IMG/VR virus record: IMGVR_UViG_3300043469_001323
Span: 1 to 47,064 of that record
Direction: 5' to 3' (one strand)
Source of the DNA: a virus
Length of the DNA: 47,064 nucleotides
Shown one piece after another: positions 8,827 through 15,340 of this stretch. The notes under the pieces are model-generated. The model worked only from the letters and a program-made list of their open reading frames with translations. It did no database searches and had not been told where the DNA came from. Each line of letters starts with the position of its first letter. Within the stretch, counting starts at the first letter, position 1. The position numbers and the translations under genes are program-made.

Positions 8827-9240
8827 ATGAAAAAGAAAATTTATTTAGATGATGTTCGTACACCGATTGATAAAAATGATTGGGTCGTTGTTAGAAATTA
8901 CGATGAGTTTGTTGATAAAGTAACTGAAATTGGATTGGAGAACATTGAATTAATTTCATTAGACCACGACTTAGGAGATAGTGCAATGGAAGAATGGCAT
9001 AAAAATGTTTATCATAACTATGAGTTGAATTACAACAATATTACAGAAAAAACTGGTATGGATTGTACTAAGTGGTTGGTTGAGCAGTGGATGGATGGGA
9101 AACCATTTGTTGAGGTTGTGATTCATTCCGCAAATGCTATCGGTAGTGCCAATATGCTAGGTTATGTTAACAACTATTGTCATATTCACAGATTACCTCA
9201 AACTTGTGTTAGAGTTCAATGGGCTCACACCGTAGAATAA
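8827..9240 (+). CDS. Cyclic-phosphate-processing receiver-like domain protein
   Basis: The protein has 137 residues. The N-terminus KIYLDDVRTP, the central strand LISLDHDLG and the segment VVIHSANAIG match the receiver-like fold described as cyclic-phosphate processing (cREC). In those proteins acidic residues of a receiver fold are reused, and the genes are often linked to RNA or nucleotide repair. The assignment rests on these motifs; the substrate is unknown. An HAD-type phosphatase-like gene at 21953-22543 could belong to the same RNA or nucleotide end-processing repertoire. The gene has its own near-leaderless promoter. Confidence 0.7.
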   Translation: MKKKIYLDDVRTPIDKNDWVVVRNYDEFVDKVTEIGLENIELISLDHDLGDSAMEEWHKNVYHNYELNYNNITEKTGMDCTKWLVEQWMDGKPFVEVVIHSANAIGSANMLGYVNNYCHIHRLPQTCVRVQWAHTVE

Positions 9241-9277
9241 TATTTATCGGTATATTTAATTGTTAAATATTTGTATT

Positions 9278-9391
9278 ATGAACTATGACCCAACAATTAA
9301 AATTGAAGAAATTGACGAAACTATTGATGTAGTTATGTCGCCAACTGAGGATGAATGGGATAACATCCACGGAGATTTGGTATTATTTTAA
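9278..9391 (+). CDS. Small acidic ORF, 37 aa
   Basis: An ATG-started 37-codon frame begins MNYDPTIKIEEIDETIDV and is acidic. A TTTG lies 4 nt before the ATG, the same spacing as at the leaderless promoters nearby, although the -7 box itself (AATATTTG) is imperfect. It ends 8 nt before the tRNA-Ile. The function is unknown. Confidence 0.5.
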   Translation: MNYDPTIKIEEIDETIDVVMSPTEDEWDNIHGDLVLF

Positions 9392-9399
9392 ATCCCAAT

Positions 9400-9473
9400 G
9401 GACCCTTAACCCAGTTGGTCAGAGCGTCACATTTATAATGTGAAGGTCACAGGTTCAAGTCCTGTAGGGTCCG
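9400..9473 (+). tRNA. tRNA-Ile (anticodon UAU)
   Basis: The acceptor stem is GGACCCT / AGGGTCC, the anticodon stem TCACA / TGTGA with 7-nt loop TTTATAA (anticodon TAT), and the T-arm ACAGG-TTCAAGT-CCTGT. The D-stem is weak (ACCC opposite GAGC). The anticodon would read AUA directly, without the lysidine-modified CAU used by most bacteria. CCA is not encoded. Confidence 0.85.
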
Positions 9474-9487
9474 CAAAAAAATAATTT

Positions 9488-9874
9488 ATGAAAATAGCAG
9501 TTATCGCTCACGACGGAAAGAAAGCCGATATGGTTGCCTTTGTCATGAAAAGATTGGATTTCTTCAAAAAAGTTGAAGTTATTGCAACGGGAACAACAGG
9601 AAAACATATTGAACATGCGGGTCTTGATGTTGAATGTATGAAATCAGGACCACTTGGTGGTGATGCGCAAATCGCATCAATGATTGCGGATGGTCAAATC
9701 TCGGGTGTTGTATTCTTTATTGACCCATTGGAAGTTCATCCACACCAAGTTGATGTGAATATGTTGTTAAGGATTTGTAATGTGTATAATACACCACTTG
9801 CAACGAATTACATGACAGCATCATACATTATTTCAGGTTTGGAAAAAAAGTTGAATCAGGAGTTGGAAAATTAA
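9488..9874 (+). CDS. mgsA: Methylglyoxal synthase
   Basis: The protein has 128 residues and aligns by motif over the full catalytic domain of MgsA, which converts dihydroxyacetone phosphate to methylglyoxal and phosphate. Visible motifs are AHD (His8-Asp9), ATGTTG (33-38), SGPLGGD ending at Asp59, FFIDP with Asp79, and HPHQVD with His86 and Asp89, the counterparts of E. coli His98 and Asp101. It is slightly shorter than the bacterial enzyme at both ends. All expected active-site residues are present. It is an auxiliary metabolic gene at the head of the accessory region, 15 nt after tRNA-Ile and possibly co-transcribed with it. The product is toxic and a glycolytic bypass, so it could alter host carbon flow or release phosphate during infection. 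Confidence 0.92.
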   Translation: MKIAVIAHDGKKADMVAFVMKRLDFFKKVEVIATGTTGKHIEHAGLDVECMKSGPLGGDAQIASMIADGQISGVVFFIDPLEVHPHQVDVNMLLRICNVYNTPLATNYMTASYIISGLEKKLNQELEN

Positions 9875-9892
9875 AAAAAAGTATTATCTTTG
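9863..9892 (+). promoter_or_regulatory. Bacteroidota-type promoter
   Basis: TTG, 19 nt, TATCTTTG, overlapping the end of mgsA and 21 nt before the next ATG. Confidence 0.7.
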
Positions 9893-9913
9893 TATCCTTA
9901 AAACGAAAATATT

Positions 9914-10213
9914 ATGATACACATGCCGACAGCAAGTTCAGTAGGAACAAGTTTTCACGGAAGTACTTTTAAAGCAACACCAAAACAATTGGTTGAATCT
10001 ATTGGAGAAATTACAAATGGCAGAAGTGGTGATGGAAAAGTTGGAATGGAATGGATTAGAGAATTGGATAGTGCTGAAGTTATCACCATCTACGATTGGA
10101 AATACTATAGAGACATTGACATGGATGAGGAGATTGAATGGAATATTGGTGGTAGAAACAAAATAACAACTGAGGAAGCAAAAGAAAAAATTTTAAAATT
10201 ATTAAAAAAATAA
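9914..10213 (+). CDS. Hypothetical protein, 99 aa
   Basis: It starts MIHMPTASSVGTSFHGSTF and looks like a small alpha/beta protein with an acidic middle (DWKYYRDIDMDEEIEW) and a basic helical C-terminus. No family is recognised. It sits 4 nt before the next gene, so the two form a unit behind the promoter at 9863-9892. Confidence 0.7.
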   Translation: MIHMPTASSVGTSFHGSTFKATPKQLVESIGEITNGRSGDGKVGMEWIRELDSAEVITIYDWKYYRDIDMDEEIEWNIGGRNKITTEEAKEKILKLLKK

Positions 10214-10216
10214 ACG

Positions 10217-10477
10217 ATGCCAGAATTTGATACCTATGTAGATGTTGATGTGGACGATTTTATCTCCGCATGTAGCAAAAGAGAAATTACAGAACTTGTT
10301 GATGCATTGATTGACGAAGGTCACATACCAGCATCTGCAGGAAAAGGAACCAATAGTAATGTTGGTGTTTTGGAAAGTATTTTCATTGGAAAATTAGACC
10401 AATTAAAAGAAAGTTATTACCGTCTTTCACAAGAAGATGAAAAAACTTTGGAAGATTTATTTAAAAAATACCTGTAG
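10217..10477 (+). CDS. Hypothetical protein, 86 aa
   Basis: The protein starts with an acidic segment (DTYVDVDVDDFISACS), followed by helices (REITELVDALIDEG). This general form is seen in many small phage proteins of Bacteroidota. It is co-directional with the preceding gene at a 3-nt spacing. The function is unknown. Confidence 0.7.
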   Translation: MPEFDTYVDVDVDDFISACSKREITELVDALIDEGHIPASAGKGTNSNVGVLESIFIGKLDQLKESYYRLSQEDEKTLEDLFKKYL

Positions 10478-10518
10478 GGGTTTATTTTTAATATTTTTGA
10501 CTATATTTATAAAAGATT

Positions 10519-10608
10519 ATGAAAAATTTGAACACACTTGATAGAGCAAATTTAGTACCGACAAATGACGGGACAAGAACTCTATGCAAATGTTCAGAGA
10601 ATAAATAA
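10519..10608 (+). CDS. Possible 29-aa ORF
   Basis: A 29-codon frame (MKNLNTLDRANLV...) starts 7 nt after an exact TATTTATA (10504-10511). An overlapping frame from ATG 10565 (MTGQELYANVQRINNG...) is also open and looks at least as protein-like, but it runs into the terminator that follows. One of the two may be expressed, or the region may be a gene remnant. Confidence 0.3.
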   Translation: MKNLNTLDRANLVPTNDGTRTLCKCSENK

Positions 10609-10633
10609 TGGAATAGTTAGAAGCCAAAATTTA

Positions 10634-10668
10634 GAAACCCTGAACAATAAAAAAGTTCGGGGTTTTTT
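10634..10668 (+). terminator. Intrinsic terminator
   Basis: AAACCCTGAAC pairs with GTTCGGGGTTT around an A-rich loop and is followed by a T-run. Confidence 0.85.
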
Positions 10669-10696
10669 GTTTTATACGGTTTTTTGTTTACCTTTG
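10666..10696 (+). promoter_or_regulatory. Bacteroidota-type promoter for tRNA-Pro/Gly
   Basis: TTG, 20 nt, TACCTTTG, about 30 nt before tRNA-Pro. It begins inside the T-run of the preceding terminator. Confidence 0.7.
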
Positions 10697-10726
10697 TGGT
10701 GTTCTTTATTTTATAGGAAATAAAAT

Positions 10727-10802
10727 AGAGTAGTTGGGGAGTCTGGTACCCCGCTTGCTTTGGGAGCAAGAGAACTCGTAGGTTCGAATCCTGCCTACTC
10801 TA
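10727..10802 (+). tRNA. tRNA-Pro (anticodon UGG)
   Basis: Acceptor AGAGTAG / CTACTCT, D-stem GGGG / CCCC, anticodon stem CTTGC / GCAAG with loop TTTGGGA, and T-arm GTAGG-TTCGAAT-CCTGC. CCA is not encoded. Confidence 0.92.
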
Positions 10803-10808
10803 CAAAAT

Positions 10809-10881
10809 GCGGTAGTAGCTCAGTTGATAGAGCGCGTTCCTTCCAAGTACGAAGTCGCAGGTTTGAACCCTGTCTACCGCT
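10809..10881 (+). tRNA. tRNA-Gly (anticodon UCC)
   Basis: Acceptor GCGGTAG / CTACCGC, D-stem GCTC / GAGC, anticodon loop CTTCCAA, and T-loop TTTGAAC. The anticodon stem CGTTC / GTACG has one T-T mismatch. It lies six bases after tRNA-Pro. Confidence 0.88.
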
Positions 10882-10883
10882 CA

Positions 10884-11033
10884 ATGAGTAAGAGATACTC
10901 AGTAGTTTTGGTACCGTTACTGATAAATGGTATAGTTGTCGCCTTCCACGACTTTAGAGAGGGGGTTCGTCGGAGAATGGGAGTAACAAACCCACCGAGT
11001 ATGTTTGACTTTTTTTATGTGGTAAGACACTAA
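10884..11033 (+). CDS. Possible small membrane protein, 49 aa
   Basis: It starts MSKRYSVVLVPLLINGIVVA directly after tRNA-Gly. One hydrophobic segment (VVLVPLLINGIVVAF) precedes a basic tail (REGVRRRMG). The stretch is noticeably richer in G and C than its surroundings. Its stop overlaps the next start as TAATG, a translational-coupling arrangement. The alternative is a structured RNA; a GAGTA / TACTC hairpin lies at the start of the frame. Confidence 0.4.
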   Translation: MSKRYSVVLVPLLINGIVVAFHDFREGVRRRMGVTNPPSMFDFFYVVRH

Positions 11034-11119
11034 TGAAAAAGACCTATCTTACGGTTAACCTATATGGGGTCGTACACGAGGATAGGGGATATGTTTTTTC
11101 AATACGAAAAAACCGTTAA
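11033..11119 (+). CDS. Possible 28-aa ORF coupled to the preceding one
   Basis: The start codon overlaps the preceding stop (TAATG). The product is MKKTYLTVNLYGVVHEDRGY and eight more residues. An 8-bp inverted repeat (GTTTTTTC / GAAAAAAC) at 11093-11113 lies inside its end. No homology is claimed. Confidence 0.3.
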   Translation: MKKTYLTVNLYGVVHEDRGYVFSIRKNR

Positions 11120-11153
11120 AATCCACTCACTGGAATTTCAGGTGGGGACAATT

Positions 11154-11225
11154 GGTCTCATAGTTAAACGGCTATAATGCAGCCCTGTCACGGCTGAGTT
11201 CGGAGTTCGATTCTCCGTGGGACCG
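11154..11225 (+). tRNA. tRNA-Asp (anticodon GUC)
   Basis: Acceptor GGTCTCA / TGGGACC with one G-T pair, anticodon stem CAGCC / GGCTG with loop CTGTCAC, T-loop TTCGATT and discriminator G. The D-arm is AT-rich. Confidence 0.9.
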
Positions 11226-11244
11226 CAAAAAAAAAATAAAATAT

Positions 11245-11592
11245 ATGGCACATCCAAACATACATGCAAAATCATCCGCTAAGAAATTTGGTGGAAAACC
11301 TGAAGATTATATTTATTTACACGAATGGTTAGACGAAACAAAAGGTTGGATTTCAGATTCTTTACATAGAATGTTCAGACATCATAGTGAGGGAATTTTT
11401 GAAATGGAGAAGCGATTTGGAACCGAATTTACAAATAGTGATGGAAAAATAGTTTATACTCGTTATGTCGGAGAACAACATGTTAGAGAAGATTGTAACA
11501 ATTATATTCCATGTGCGAAAGAATGGATTGACAATATTTTGGAAAATAAACGACCTCAGTGGATGTTGAGAACAATGAAAATAGAAGACTGA
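11245..11592 (+). CDS. DUF6915-like protein
   Basis: The protein has 115 residues. The N-terminus MAHPNIHAKSSAKKFGGKPE, the helix SLHRMFRHHSEGIFEMEKRF and the C-terminal GEQHVREDCNNYIP are the hallmarks of a small phage and bacterial protein family I know as DUF6915. Conserved His and Asp residues suggest metal binding or catalysis, but the function is unknown. It starts 19 nt after tRNA-Asp. Confidence 0.8.
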   Translation: MAHPNIHAKSSAKKFGGKPEDYIYLHEWLDETKGWISDSLHRMFRHHSEGIFEMEKRFGTEFTNSDGKIVYTRYVGEQHVREDCNNYIPCAKEWIDNILENKRPQWMLRTMKIED

Positions 11593-11603
11593 TATTTATT
11601 ATT

Positions 11604-12323
11604 ATGACACAAATTTTAACACCAGAAGAAAAAAAATATTTAAACAGAACTTGTAATCTTATTGGTTCTTATGGAATGGACACAGGTTCAATTGGAATTG
11701 AATTGGAATATGATGTAAGATATTTAGATGAGTCCATTATAAATTGGGAGTATGTAACTCATTTTGAAAACAATTATAGAGTAGAAATACCTGAAGGATT
11801 GATACCAATTCTCAAAAAAGTAATGAATTATATTATTGATGAAGGTGTGTTTGAATCTCCTGATATCGAGGATATGAATTATCAAAGAATTGATATTCAA
11901 ATTGATTGTCCAAGAAAAGAAATTACGGTATCCCATTGGTTTTCATATTTTAGTAAAGGTGATGGACAAATTGTTGAATACAATGAAACTGAAGATAAAG
12001 AAAGATTTGACCGTTGGATGGAAAATGAATTTGCTCAAACCGAAGTTCCAAAGGATGGTATCCTAAGCGTACAATATAACGGTAGTGGGGATAGCGGATA
12101 TATTGAAAGTTCATTTGAAGAAACGGGAGATTCAATACCTAACCAAATTGAAGATTGGATGTATAGACAACTTGAAAGAAATTTTGGTGGTTGGGAAATC
12201 AATGAAGGTTCTGAAGGTAGGATTGTATTCAATTTCAACAATTCTACAGTTGAGTTCTTGCACACATACAACAACGAAGATACTGAAACGAACACATTAT
12301 TTGAAGAAAGTTTTGCTCTATAA
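11604..12323 (+). CDS. Hypothetical acidic protein, 239 aa
   Basis: The start chosen gives MTQILTPEEKKYLNRTCN; an in-frame ATG 45 nt upstream lies inside the previous gene and is less likely. TATTTATT lies just upstream. The protein is acidic with alternating beta-like segments (QRIDIQIDCPRKEITVS) and a long acidic C-terminus. No family is recognised. Confidence 0.7.
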   Translation: MTQILTPEEKKYLNRTCNLIGSYGMDTGSIGIELEYDVRYLDESIINWEYVTHFENNYRVEIPEGLIPILKKVMNYIIDEGVFESPDIEDMNYQRIDIQIDCPRKEITVSHWFSYFSKGDGQIVEYNETEDKERFDRWMENEFAQTEVPKDGILSVQYNGSGDSGYIESSFEETGDSIPNQIEDWMYRQLERNFGGWEINEGSEGRIVFNFNNSTVEFLHTYNNEDTETNTLFEESFAL

Positions 12324-12330
12324 GTTGTAA

Positions 12331-12540
12331 TCTACAATTTTATTTCCTACATTTGTAAAACAAAATAAAGATGAATGGAACGGTAAAAAAATAGTTTTTA
12401 TTTTAGACCATATTGATGGAGACGCATCAAATAATAAAAGAGAAAATTTAAGATTAGTATGTCCTAACTGTGATAGCCAATTAGAGACATATAAATCCAA
12501 AAATAAAAACTCAACAAGAGTTACAAGATATAAAAAATAA
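12331..12540 (+). pseudogene. 5'-truncated HNH endonuclease fragment
   Basis: An open frame without a usable start codon encodes the C-terminal half of an HNH nuclease: FILDHIDGDASNNKRENLRL, then LVCPNCDSQLETYKSKN. The DH...N...N pattern and the CPxC zinc half-site are clear, but the N-terminal region is missing and a stop precedes the fragment. It ends 4 nt before tRNA-Arg(UCU), consistent with a decayed mobile endonuclease near a tRNA. Confidence 0.75.
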
Positions 12541-12544
12541 TTAT

Positions 12545-12616
12545 AGTTCTGTCGTTCAATGGATAGGACATTTCCCTTCTAAGGAAATTATGGGGGTTCG
12601 AGTCCCTCCAGAACTA
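12545..12616 (+). tRNA. tRNA-Arg (anticodon UCU)
   Basis: Acceptor AGTTCTG / CAGAACT, D-stem GTTC / GGAC, anticodon stem TTTCC / GGAAA with loop CTTCTAA, and T-loop TTCGAGT. Confidence 0.92.
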
Positions 12617-12626
12617 CTAAATAAAA

Positions 12627-12685
12627 TGACCCGATGGTGTAACGGTCTCCACTCCAAATATACAGGTTCAAGTCCTGTCCTGACA
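12627..12685 (+). pseudogene. tRNA remnant
   Basis: A tRNA-like D-arm (GATGGTGTAACGG), a Trp-like loop CTCCAAA and a full T-arm and 3' strand (CAGG-TTCAAGT-CCTG, then TCCTGACA) are present within only about 59 nt. The anticodon stem does not pair and the 5' acceptor strand does not match the 3' strand. The 3' end is that of the tRNA-like family described at 13142-15460. Confidence 0.6.
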
Positions 12686-12697
12686 ACAAAACTTTTT

Positions 12698-12728
12698 TTG
12701 GTGGATTGAAAAATATTTTGTATCTTTG
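12698..12728 (+). promoter_or_regulatory. Bacteroidota-type promoter
   Basis: TTG, 20 nt, TATCTTTG, 22 nt before the ATG of the metalloprotease-like gene. Confidence 0.75.
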
Positions 12729-12750
12729 TGTAACAAAACGGAGATATAAT

Positions 12751-13143
12751 ATGAGAATAAACACTAATTTGAAGACCTTAACACACAAAGAGATTAGACA
12801 TATTGTTGTTAAAACAATGGATTATTGTCAATCTAAATTTGGGGTTAACAAAAGAAAAGGGTATCCTAAAGTTATTGTTAGAGTTCAGAGTAACAATGAT
12901 AACATTTTGAATTATGGTGAATATTGTCCTGAAAGTCATACGATTAGAATTTTTAAAAATAATTGTAAGAATGTTAGTGATTTGATTGAAACAACATTAC
13001 ATGAATATACTCACACATTACAACCTGTTAAGAGCAAGTATTATAAAATGCTGAAAAAGTACGGGTACAATAATCACCCAATGGAGATTGAGGCGGTTGA
13101 GAATGAGAAGTATTCTAAAGAGGTGTGGAAGTTAATAAAATAG
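12751..13143 (+). CDS. HExxH zinc metallopeptidase-like protein
   Basis: The protein has 130 residues starting MRINTNLKTLTHKEI. The start was chosen because it follows the promoter with a normal leader; an earlier in-frame start would cross the promoter. The motif LHEYTHTLQ (His84, Glu85, His88) is a zinc-peptidase HExxH. A downstream Glu in HPMEIEAVENE may be the third ligand. The size and layout resemble minimal SprT-like or phage metallopeptidases. The substrate is unknown. The stop codon TAG overlaps the first two bases of the following tRNA-like element. Confidence 0.75.
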   Translation: MRINTNLKTLTHKEIRHIVVKTMDYCQSKFGVNKRKGYPKVIVRVQSNNDNILNYGEYCPESHTIRIFKNNCKNVSDLIETTLHEYTHTLQPVKSKYYKMLKKYGYNNHPMEIEAVENEKYSKEVWKLIK

Positions 13144-13222
13144 TCAGGTGGCGGCATGGCTGTCGTAAACAGAGTATCTTAGGTCGTAAGCCCTAAAGCA
13201 GGTTCGAATCCTGTCCTGACTA
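13142..13222 (+). ncRNA. tRNA-like element A (Leu-type ends, aberrant middle)
   Basis: The acceptor stem AGTCAGG / CCTGACT is perfect, TGGCGG follows, and the T-arm is CAGG-TTCGAAT-CCTG with discriminator A, as in a tRNA-Leu. The middle contains a Leu(UAG)-like CTTAGGT, but the flanking sequence does not form a standard anticodon stem; a TTAGG / CCTAA hairpin forms instead. It may be a degenerate tRNA-Leu or a modified tRNA-like RNA. Confidence 0.5.
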
Positions 13223-13267
13223 CGAAGAAATGGTTTAAACAATTTAAAAGAAATAACATTATATAAT

Positions 13268-13297
13268 TTGGTGTTATAAAATAATATATTACCTTTG
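13268..13297 (+). promoter_or_regulatory. Bacteroidota-type promoter, leaderless arrangement
   Basis: TTG, 19 nt, TACCTTTG, ending exactly 4 nt before the ATG at 13302. Confidence 0.75.
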
Positions 13298-13301
13298 TGA
13301 T

Positions 13302-14174
13302 ATGAAAAACATACAGCTAATACCAACAAAAGATAAAGGTAGGATTACAAAACACAATAAAGAACTTCATATTGAGAAAATAGCTATATACAATGAACCC
13401 TCCATTAAAATGGAAGTGTTTAATATGTACATCACTTCTGATGAAGAAGTTAAAGAAGGAGATTGGTATTGTAGTCCTTATGGAATTATATCTAAACATA
13501 ATGGAACTGAAATGTTACCTGATTATTGGAGGAAAATCATCTTAACAACAGACCAAGACCTAATCAAAGACGGTATTCAACCTATTAATGATGAGTTCTT
13601 AGAATGGTTTGTTAAGAATCCAAGTTGTGAGGAAGTTGAGATAGGAGAAGGTACTAGATATGAAGATGAGTGGATTGATAATGAAGATGGGGGTGAAATA
13701 TATCAACACCAATATTGTTGTTACAAAATCATCATTCCAAAAGAAGAACCTAAACAAGATAATAACTTTTTTGAATCATTAAAAAAGTACTTCAAAATAA
13801 CACCTCATGAAGAAGTAATGGCTTCATGGGAAAGAAGCAAACAGTTTGATAAAGTTGGTCCAACTGTTGATGGGTTTTTTGATAATACTAATAAACAAGA
13901 AACACTTGAAGAAGTAAAAGATTTGGATTTTTGGAAAAATAATGCAGAAGAAGATTATTTAAAAGTTCCACTTAGTGTGTTAAGATATATATCTGAACTT
14001 GAAAGGCAACAAGAAAGAATGTATAGTGAGGAGGATATGATAAGATTTGCGGAATTTGTGGCAACCCACCCCGATAAAAATAGAAATGTTTATGGTGAAA
14101 TGTTGCATTCAAAATCTAAATATGATGGCTCTGAAAGAACAATTGATTTATTAGAACTTTTTAAAAAGAATTAA
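13302..14174 (+). CDS. Bacteroidota-phage conserved hypothetical protein
   Basis: The protein has 290 residues. The start MKNIQLIPTKDKGRITKH, the segment MYITSDEEVKEGDWY and the block KIILTTDQDLIKDGIQPIND followed by EFLEWFVKNPSCE are typical of a hypothetical protein recurring in phages and mobile elements of Bacteroidota, often in several diverged copies. The C-terminal third contains helical modules (SVLRYISELERQQERMY, MIRFAEFVATHPDKN) that may be separate domains. The function is unknown. It is a good marker for the host phylum. Confidence 0.8.
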   Translation: MKNIQLIPTKDKGRITKHNKELHIEKIAIYNEPSIKMEVFNMYITSDEEVKEGDWYCSPYGIISKHNGTEMLPDYWRKIILTTDQDLIKDGIQPINDEFLEWFVKNPSCEEVEIGEGTRYEDEWIDNEDGGEIYQHQYCCYKIIIPKEEPKQDNNFFESLKKYFKITPHEEVMASWERSKQFDKVGPTVDGFFDNTNKQETLEEVKDLDFWKNNAEEDYLKVPLSVLRYISELERQQERMYSEEDMIRFAEFVATHPDKNRNVYGEMLHSKSKYDGSERTIDLLELFKKN

Positions 14175-14207
14175 TCTCAAAATGTCGGTATTATAAATAA
14201 AAAGTAG

Positions 14208-14215
14208 TATTTTTG
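14208..14215 (+). promoter_or_regulatory. -7 box TATTTTTG
   Basis: It fits TAnnTTTG and lies 18 nt before the ATG of the 30-aa membrane protein. No clear TTG is seen at the expected upstream distance. Confidence 0.5.
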
Positions 14216-14233
14216 TGTCAAATAACAATATAT

Positions 14234-14326
14234 ATGAAACATTGGAAAAAAGAGGACTACATTGCAGTTGCAATATTTATAGTATGGTTTACAGGAATTG
14301 GGTTTATTAGCTGTAAATTTGGATAG
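14234..14326 (+). CDS. Single-span membrane mini-protein, 30 aa
   Basis: The frame encodes MKHWKKEDYIAVAIFIVWFT and ten more residues: a basic N-terminus and one hydrophobic helix of about 18 residues containing a Cys near the end. It has its own -7 box and stands between a long gene and tRNA-like element B. The role is unknown; lysis or superinfection functions are possible for such proteins. Confidence 0.55.
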   Translation: MKHWKKEDYIAVAIFIVWFTGIGFISCKFG

Positions 14327-14332
14327 TAAATT

Positions 14333-14438
14333 AGTCAGGTGGCGGAATTGGTAAGACGCTAAAATAATGGGTGGACAGCGTGCCATTGGGGTAGAACCAA
14401 GAAAGTTACGCATACAGGTTCGAATCCTGTCCTGACTA
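14333..14438 (+). ncRNA. tRNA-like element B (Leu-type ends, long aberrant middle)
   Basis: The 5' part is a canonical tRNA-Leu beginning: AGTCAGG, TG, then D-arm GCGG...CGC. The 3' part has T-arm ACAGG-TTCGAAT-CCTGT and CCTGACT-A. Between them lie about 55 nt with no standard anticodon arm; AATGG / CCATT and TTGG / CCAA hairpins are possible. The length of 106 nt exceeds a tRNA-Leu. Confidence 0.5.
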
Positions 14439-14508
14439 CTGACAATAATAACTCTGGGGTCAGGGTTTTGTTGCACCGAAAGGTGGTGTTTTCAACGGTT
14501 CGAGTCCG

Positions 14509-14605
14509 AGTCAGGTGGGCGTAATGAGGGGACGGTTCCCGAATCCAGTTAAATGGTTGCTTAATCCGTCTTGAACGGTACTCGGTTCGAATCCGACCCT
14601 GACTA
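14509..14605 (+). ncRNA. tRNA-like element C and preceding partial copy
   Basis: The acceptor AGTCAGG / CCTGACT and T-loop TTCGAAT are intact; the middle again lacks a standard anticodon stem, with a CCGT-CTTGA-ACGG hairpin resembling a Ser(UGA) loop. Directly upstream (about 14457-14508) a second piece has GTCAGGG, a CACC-GAAA-GGTG tetraloop hairpin and a T-arm-like CGGTTCGAGTCCG. This could be another member, or it could pair with the far end (GTCAGGG / CCCTGAC) as one larger RNA. Confidence 0.4.
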
Positions 14606-14636
14606 CGATTCTGTTCTCTAATTTTTTATAATTTTT

Positions 14637-14666
14637 TTGTCAAAACAAAAAAAAGTTATATCTTTG
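14637..14666 (+). promoter_or_regulatory. Bacteroidota-type promoter with conserved leader
   Basis: TTG, 19 nt, TATCTTTG. The following leader (to the ATG at 14701) is almost the same as the one before 15785. It contains a GTTGTA / TACAAC hairpin. Confidence 0.7.
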
Positions 14667-14700
14667 CATTGTTGTAATAAACCATACAACATAAAGTATT

Positions 14701-15024
14701 ATGAATATGACAAAAAAACTAGACTATTCTATGGATTACTCACAGGAGTGTGAAGATTTTACATTTGAAATACAATCCGACCATAGTGATGAAGTTACCT
14801 TTGAACAAGTAACCGACTTTATCAATTCATTGGTTGGTGTGGTAAAAGATTTTTACCTATCCGAAGATAGAACAGAAGGTACAATTACTTGGTTTGACGA
14901 TGGTACAATGTCAATTACTAATCGTTTTTACAATTCACCTGATTGGAGTGATTTTGACGAAACCGAAATTGATAACATTCCCCAAATAGATTTTTCACCT
15001 TTAAACCAATCTGACAATATATAA
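14701..15024 (+). CDS. Hypothetical acidic protein, 107 aa
   Basis: It starts MNMTKKLDYSMDYSQECEDF. It is acidic, with a predicted beta-hairpin around TEGTITWFDDGTMSITNRFY. No family is recognised. It shares its promoter and leader, and even its first codons, with the gene at 15785, which suggests co-regulation. Confidence 0.7.
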   Translation: MNMTKKLDYSMDYSQECEDFTFEIQSDHSDEVTFEQVTDFINSLVGVVKDFYLSEDRTEGTITWFDDGTMSITNRFYNSPDWSDFDETEIDNIPQIDFSPLNQSDNI

Positions 15025-15032
15025 AAATAAAT

Positions 15033-15063
15033 TTGGTGAAATAAAATAAAGGTCATACTTTTG
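15033..15063 (+). promoter_or_regulatory. Bacteroidota-type promoter
   Basis: TTG, 20 nt, TACTTTTG, 26 nt before the ATG at 15090. Confidence 0.7.
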
Positions 15064-15089
15064 TCAAACAATTAAAAATAATTAATATT

Positions 15090-15332
15090 ATGAAAACGAT
15101 AAAAAAAATGTATCAGATTAAGAAACTGATGGATGAAGTGGAATCGGAAGTAAGAGAAACTGCCAAATCTATTGAGGGTATTGATGAACCACTCTATAGA
15201 ATGCTTACAGAAGGTTGTGCTGACACCTTCAAACAGATGTCTAAAAATTTACATTCATCATCATCAGGGTATCCGATTGATTCTTGGGAGAAACAATTAA
15301 ATTATGCTCATAATATGACTATAATTTCGTAA
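15090..15332 (+). CDS. Hypothetical helical protein, 80 aa
   Basis: It starts MKTIKKMYQIKKLMDEVESE. The first half is a charged helix; the second contains YRMLTEGCADTFKQM and a Ser-rich turn. It ends 8 nt before tRNA-like element D. No family is recognised. Confidence 0.65.
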   Translation: MKTIKKMYQIKKLMDEVESEVRETAKSIEGIDEPLYRMLTEGCADTFKQMSKNLHSSSSGYPIDSWEKQLNYAHNMTIIS

Positions 15333-15340
15333 TAAAACAT

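Noticed and set aside
11093-11113. 8-bp inverted repeat GTTTTTTC / GAAAAAAC as a terminator
   Set aside because: There is no T-run after it and the stem is A-T rich; recorded only as part of the mini-ORF region.
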